This document shows positions 5,372 through 6,244 of a stretch of DNA of 6,244 nucleotides, piece after piece (the stretch's first letter is position 1; every line of letters starts with the position of its first letter). The position numbers were made by a program, and so were the translations under genes. The notes below the pieces were generated by a model. The model saw nothing but the letters and a program-made list of their open reading frames with translations. It did no database searches and had not been told where the DNA came from. The stretch comes from an uncultured Anaerotruncus sp. (GTDB taxonomy: Bacteria > Bacillota > Clostridia > Oscillospirales > Ruminococcaceae), in assembly GCF_902490045.1 (NCBI RefSeq), contig NZ_CABUCJ010000131.1, forward strand, positions 1 to 6,244, read 5' to 3'.

Positions 5372-5407
5372 AAAAACCGGCCCGGACAAACGTCCGGGCC
5401 GGTTTTT
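5372..5407. terminator. Bidirectional intrinsic terminator, perfect 16-bp stem
   Basis: AAAAACCGGCCCGGAC (5372-5387) is exactly complementary to 5392-5407 around a four-base loop. T5403-5408 form the U-tract on the plus strand, and A5372-5376 form it on the minus strand. The hairpin fills the 53-bp gap between the converging coiled-coil gene (stop at 5361) and the VOC gene (minus-strand stop at 5415-5417), so it should terminate both transcripts. Confidence 0.95.
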
Positions 5408-5414
5408 TCCGTCG

Positions 5415-5897
5415 TTATTCGGCGATCGCCTTCTGGATTTTCAGGACGATCTCTAGCGGGAACATGGTGCGTTCCGCCACCTGCTCGGGACTCATCCCCT
5501 GCAGCAGGAAACGCGCGGCGACATGATCCATCGGCTCCCCCACCTCTACGATGTGCCGGTCGGGGTCGTAGAAGCATACGCACCGCTGCCCCCAGCCGCG
5601 CTCGTGACAGGGCTGGATGTACTCGACGCCGGGCCAATCCGCGAGCTTTTCGAGGAACCCGTCAAAGTCTGCCTCCTCGAAGTAGAGCTCCGCGTCGTTG
5701 CCGCCGTAGCGGGTCGGGAACCGCTCGGGATCGAGCCCGCAGATCTCCTGGTATTTCTCCTGGAGGGAGAAACCGCCGTCGAAGGTCACGTTCTCCCCGT
5801 AGTCGAGCACGAGCGTCTGCCCGAGCAGATCGGTATAAAACCGTTTGGATGCCTCCATGTCCCGGACACAGAGCATCGGTCCGCAGAATTTCATCAT
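5415..5897 (-). CDS. VOC superfamily (glyoxalase/bleomycin-resistance fold) protein
   Basis: This 160-residue protein has the paired beta-alpha-beta-beta-beta layout of the vicinal oxygen chelate superfamily. Module one starts at GPMLCVRDMEASKRFYTDLLG (6-26, consecutive elements) and ends near ELYFEEAD (70-77). Module two ends with the characteristic FYDPDRHIVEVGEPM (109-123), where Glu118 is at the usual metal-ligand position. The usual first-strand histidine is absent (Cys5/Gly6 in that region), so classic glyoxalase I chemistry is doubtful and no substrate can be named. An extra tail (about 124-160) contains GMSPEQVAERTMFPLEIV, which looks helix-turn-helix-like. Two adjacent ATGs are possible: 5897 overlaps the upstream stop as ATGA, while 5894 sits a better seven bases from AAGGAGG (5908-5902). 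It is co-transcribed with the DUF3795 gene and ends at a shared terminator. Confidence 0.88.
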   Translation of the reverse strand: MMKFCGPMLCVRDMEASKRFYTDLLGQTLVLDYGENVTFDGGFSLQEKYQEICGLDPERFPTRYGGNDAELYFEEADFDGFLEKLADWPGVEYIQPCHERGWGQRCVCFYDPDRHIVEVGEPMDHVAARFLLQGMSPEQVAERTMFPLEIVLKIQKAIAE

Positions 5898-6169
5898 AAC
5901 GCCTCCTTTTCAGCGCCGCGCCAGAGCCGGCACTGTTCGATCCGTTTTCCGTCGTCCCCCTGGTCGGGGTCGTAGGCAAAGCCCGTAAGCAGCGCGCAGG
6001 GGAACTCCCCGCAGGCTCCGCAGTGCTCCAGTCCCTTTGCCTCGCAGCAGGATTTCACCGGGCATGCGTCGCCCCAGAAGGGCTTTTCGATCACCGCGCA
6101 GCCTTTGCAGCCCATCGGCTCCCGGTAGGAACACTCGCCGCACAGCAGCCCGCATCTCGATTCGATCAT
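5894..6169 (-). CDS. DUF3795 family cysteine-rich small protein
   Basis: This 91-residue protein contains 12 cysteines, at 6, 10, 13, 21, 24, 36, 41, 42, 50, 53, 58 and 80. The opening ESRCGLLCGECSY, the CKGC pair, the CGACGEFPC motif (50-58) and the final EQC match DUF3795, a family of small proteins presumed to bind a metal or iron-sulfur cluster; its function is unknown. No signal peptide or membrane segment is visible. The ATG at 6169 follows AGGGAGG (6184-6178) by eight bases. Its TGA overlaps the ATG of the VOC gene (ATGA), implying translational coupling. I see no convincing promoter between the start and the window edge, so the operon promoter, or further upstream genes, may lie outside the window. 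Confidence 0.88.
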   Translation of the reverse strand: MIESRCGLLCGECSYREPMGCKGCAVIEKPFWGDACPVKSCCEAKGLEHCGACGEFPCALLTGFAYDPDQGDDGKRIEQCRLWRGAEKEAL

Positions 6170-6213
6170 CGTTTCAGCCTCCCTCGTATGGTACCGCCCG
6201 CCCGCGCCGTGAC

Positions 6214-6234
6214 CAAAACGGCAGAGCCGTTTTG
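6214..6234. repeat. Short hairpin at the window edge, possible terminator
   Basis: CAAAACGGC (6214-6222) pairs perfectly with GCCGTTTTG (6226-6234) around an AGA loop. The A/T runs lie within the stem, which could make it a small bidirectional terminator between the DUF3795 operon and whatever lies to the right. The neighbouring gene is not visible, so its role is uncertain. Confidence 0.45.
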
Positions 6235-6244
6235 TGGGCCGCGA

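Noticed and set aside
6185..6244. Minus-strand promoter for the DUF3795-VOC operon
   Set aside because: TACCAT around 6194-6189 (read on the minus strand) is only loosely -10-like, and no -35 hexamer sits at a suitable distance before the window edge.

Overview
The window is GC-rich bacterial chromosome carrying mostly housekeeping genes. Several clues suggest a high-GC Clostridia member (Oscillospiraceae/Ruminococcaceae-like). The HPr has both His15 and the Ser46 regulatory site typical of low-GC-lineage Gram-positives. Ribosome binding sites are strong AAGGAGG-type, and uvrC starts with TTG. The order rsmD, coaD, then a coiled-coil 'ATPase-like' gene is common in Clostridia. The lineage is inferred from content, not from a search.

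Layout, left to right. Bases 1-233 hold no gene but contain a perfect 13-bp inverted repeat and a tandem array of paired hairpins. A DUF554 membrane protein follows (234-977). Next is a stand-alone HPr gene (1201-1464) with a near-consensus promoter (TTGACG, 17 nt, TATAAT) and its own strong terminator. A complete uvrC (1562-3397) comes next. A 421-bp spacer (3398-3818) then contains a good promoter overlapping the uvrC stop, a perfect inverted repeat, a 40-bp element repeated exactly 100 bp apart, and a 52/53-bp hairpin-forming tandem repeat ending just before rsmD. The operon rsmD-coaD-coiled-coil gene (3819-5361) ends at a perfect 16-bp-stem terminator that also serves the converging strand. 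On that strand lie a VOC/glyoxalase-fold gene and a cysteine-rich DUF3795 gene, which overlap by four bases (5415-6169). The window ends in another small hairpin.

Functionally, HPr belongs to sugar phosphotransfer and carbon control, UvrC to nucleotide excision repair, RsmD to 16S rRNA methylation and CoaD to coenzyme A synthesis. The DUF554, coiled-coil, VOC and DUF3795 proteins have no firm function.

I see no defence system, prophage, IS element or CRISPR array. The least explained material is the structured repeat DNA in the two non-coding stretches: the paired hairpins at 41-170, whose stems differ between copies but keep their pairing, and the promoter plus roughly 390-nt repeat-filled leader ahead of rsmD.
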